Source of the DNA: Hirudinaria manillensis
Lineage: Eukaryota; Annelida; Clitellata; Hirudinida; Hirudinidae
Assembly: GCA_034509925.1 (NCBI GenBank)
Contig: CM067529.1
Span: forward strand, 6,983,501-7,047,500
Length of the DNA stretch: 64,000 nucleotides
Direction of reading: 5' to 3'
Below are positions 39,001 to 64,000 of this stretch, piece by piece (position 1 is the stretch's first letter; every line of letters starts with the position of its first letter). A program made the position numbers and the translations under genes. A model generated the notes under the pieces. It saw nothing but the letters and a program-made list of their open reading frames with translations. It did no database searches and was not told the origin of the DNA.

Positions 39001-39051
39001 AACTTTTGATGAAGATTTAGAACAATGGCCGTCCTTTAGCTCCAGTTTCAT
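33036..39051 (-). CDS. DNMT1: DNA (cytosine-5)-methyltransferase 1, complete
   Basis: Maintenance methyltransferase that copies CpG methylation after replication. Ten exons join to 1507 aa (human 1616): 38819-39051, 38235-38415, 37966-38160, 37658-37823, 37183-37439, 36347-36980, 35986-36241, 34795-35767, 34415-34722, 33036-34356. In order: an acidic N terminus; a PIP box QPDIKSMF (about 88-95) for PCNA; the RFTS domain ([36 protein letters not shown]); a CXXC zinc finger ([18 protein letters not shown], about 469-515) ending in [15 protein letters not shown]1 ([19 protein letters not shown]); BAH2 ([20 protein letters not shown]); the [11 protein letters not shown] linker; and the catalytic domain with [26 protein letters not shown] (nucleophile Cys about 1130), [15 protein letters not shown] and the final [13 protein letters not shown]. 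All methyltransferase motifs are intact. Several exons are markedly GC-richer than their surroundings, which gives long antisense open frames. Confidence 0.97.
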
Positions 39052-41044
39052 GTTTCGAATTTAAAATATCCTGCTAATAGGTCCGCCAAAGCTACTTAGC
39101 AAAACTCGCCCAAACCTCCCGCCAGATAAAAATTATGAATATAAACTAATACTTGACATTTCCTTAAAATTTAAGTAAATGATAAATTTATATTAATATT
39201 TTATAACAAAATGTAACTTTAGTCTATTTCATTTGATTTGCTTACTGAACAATTGTGCTTCAGTGATTTTTAGAGACTTACAAGGCGATGACAAGGTAAT
39301 ATATTTACACCAAATTTTCTACAAGCATTAAAAGAAAAACACCCCGAAAGCGAAAAGTAGCGAGAATTGGCAAAACGAAAATCGTTTGTGAGTGAATTCT
39401 ACATCTAATTAATCTTCAACACGATTTCTTGGGACAAGCTGTACAATTCAACTTCGATTTTTTCCAGTAGAAAAAAAGGGGCGAACCAAGTTGACCCAAC
39501 TATGCTATGAAAAAATATCTCTTTTATTTTCTTACTGTTCTTAATAAATCTTTTTTTTCTTTCGCCAATAACCCCACCACTCGCGTTGTTTGGTTTAGAT
39601 ATTCTTTTGTTTAAGTTACAGTGCATCCAGATGATATACATGGTAACGATTTTCTCATCTTCAATAACTTTCGCTTTGAATTTGGTTTCGCCAGGTAAAA
39701 ATTATGAAACAGATGAAACATGTAGTGCTAACATATTTTGGCATTCTCATCTCACAAACTTGTTTGATTCTCAAATCACTTTTGCAGGAGATTTATTTAT
39801 CATCGCAGTGGCTGTTTAATTCCAAAATTTATAGTACATCAATTTTATCATTCCAAAAGCAGTTCAACTTTAGCGCTTATAAAAATAAGTTGACTTAGAA
39901 AAGCAAAACAAATGACGTCTAAAGGCCAAGTCTGAGGTTAGTTTTAGGGAGGTACAAATAATCCTCCACGATTAGCATCCCCTTGACAACTTTCTGATTA
40001 AACTCGTGATTTAAAGAATACCTTTGTAGTTCTTGCAGTTGGCATGAAGCGTAGTTTTGGTTGTTCTCCGTGTTTGATTAATGTGTCCATCTACTCGGGA
40101 AAAAAAAAGTGCAGCAGCTGGTATAATAAGCACAGCCACCCCTGTAATGATTCTAAAATTACGTATTACAAATGCATACACTTTATGTGTGACATCTGCG
40201 CAAGCGATTAGGAAGATTATAAATGCGCAATCCCATCAACGCGTTAATGAGAAAGTGTGGAAATAATATATTTTTTTTACGCCAAAACATATTATTGTTA
40301 TTGTTATTATTACAAATTAGGACAATTTAATAATGTGGCAGTGAAATACGACAGGACACGTCGTACCCTATGAAGGCATCCATTCATTAGCTCCCTTTTT
40401 ACCCCGGAAGTTGATCTGTTTTCCATTTCCTGACAGCATCCTCCCCCGTGATTTCTCGACTGATGAGGCAGTTTTCTCTTCATTTTTTATATTTATGTTT
40501 TTATTTGTAGATCGAACCTTGCTCAAACAAACCACCTATTTGCGAAATTTCTGATGTTCGAGGCAAAGAACGAATTTTATTACATGCGATCCCACATTAA
40601 CAGGAGTTTCATCACAGAATCAAATAACTCGCCGATGTCAACAGGATGTTCCAATTTTCAAGTTGAAATGAATTGAAAATATAGGAACAAAAGAATGATT
40701 GTCCAACAGTTCTAACGCTGAGAAAAATATACTCAAGTCATGTTTATATCAGGCGGAAGTTTAAAAGTGGAAAAGTCGAAGATCGGAAACATTAAAGCGA
40801 CCTCTCGTAACGAGACGAGACAACGTTCGCTAATCTCAAAATGATCTCGACAAAGTCCTGTGAAAGAGGAAAAGATGAAATGAACTTGGATCATTTCGTT
40901 TTGCTTATGAGGAGCAGGAAACATATTTGTCTCCGAATATCCACAAACCACAGGTTTGTCGCACAAACATATAAAAAAAGATAAAGTGAAAGATACGCTT
41001 ATACGTCCTCTGCAAGTTCAACATTGCTCGTTTGTGGGTCGCAA
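39052..41044. other. Intergenic: DNMT1 upstream region and KCND 3' region
   Basis: This is the promoter side of DNMT1 (start codon at 39051) and the 3' side of the Kv4 channel gene, both on the minus strand. Several short open frames occur, none with recognisable features. No repeats beyond short A/T runs were seen. Confidence 0.45.
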
Positions 41045-63778
<22,734 letters not shown>

Positions 63779-64000
63779 CCTCCCTGAAAGATTTCAATTT
63801 TTCCTCTTCTTCTTCTTCTTCGTCTTCACTTAGGTTGGAATGGCATCATCGGCAGGATGCTCGTCAATTCATTCACTCTGTGTATTGCGTTGCTAAGCGA
63901 CGATCTGCAACCAGAGACAAAAAAAAGGCGTTGTTTTGTAAACAATCGTCGAAACGTCCAACGTTCAATACCTCCTCATTCTCGCGAATTCCTCTAAAAT
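63779..64000 (-). other. KCND 5' untranslated or upstream sequence
   Basis: This is upstream of the Kv4 start codon at 63778. It contains a pyrimidine-rich CTTCTTCTT run on the plus strand. Transcript start and any further upstream exon lie beyond what can be judged here. Confidence 0.4.

Overview
The window is nuclear DNA of an invertebrate-like metazoan. It is AT-rich, the genes carry many GT-AG introns, and the proteins are typical animal ones (a Rab3GAP subunit, an adiponectin receptor, a LAMMER kinase, a complete DNMT1 and a Shal-type Kv4 channel). Gaps and introns are full of trinucleotide and tetranucleotide arrays. The species cannot be named from this. Four gene models (RAB3GAP1, ADIPOR, CLK, DNMT1), the short PTH2 copy and the KCND model were assembled exon by exon and each keeps an open frame with total length divisible by three.

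Layout, left to right. 1-447: a tandem repeat of about 170-200 bp. 881-11490 (+): RAB3GAP1 homologue, 21 coding exons, with a 527-bp terminal-inverted-repeat element in one intron. 12776-15830 (+): adiponectin receptor, nine exons. 16751-17514 (-) and 18336-19347 (-): two tandem paralogues of membrane-anchored peptidyl-tRNA hydrolase 2; one has a one-base frame disruption, the other a decayed active-site region. 21017-26519 (+): CLK/Doa LAMMER kinase. 28226-30687 (-): an unrecognised gene with an N-terminal coiled-coil candidate and an HSP20-like segment. 33036-39051 (-): full-length DNMT1 (PIP box, RFTS, CXXC, two BAH domains, KG linker, methyltransferase). 41045-63778 (-): a KCND/Shal Kv4 channel, eight coding exons.

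The KCND gene has a 16.7-kb intron (43862-60580) that splits the selectivity-filter codon. Nested in it, 55480-57152 is a compact LTR retroelement with 298-bp LTRs that look identical, a tRNA-Leu primer-binding site, a polypurine tract, a short target duplication, and one ORF coding for a SAP-domain protein in place of gag-pol. This is the most novel-looking item. Another KCND intron holds a very homogeneous 37-bp minisatellite (41984-42707).

The genes do not form one pathway; they are ordinary housekeeping, signalling and epigenetic genes next to each other. The transferable observations are the nested non-autonomous LTR element, the diverging PTH2 pair, the divergent catalytic segment of the Rab3GAP subunit, and the unrecognised HSP20-like gene.
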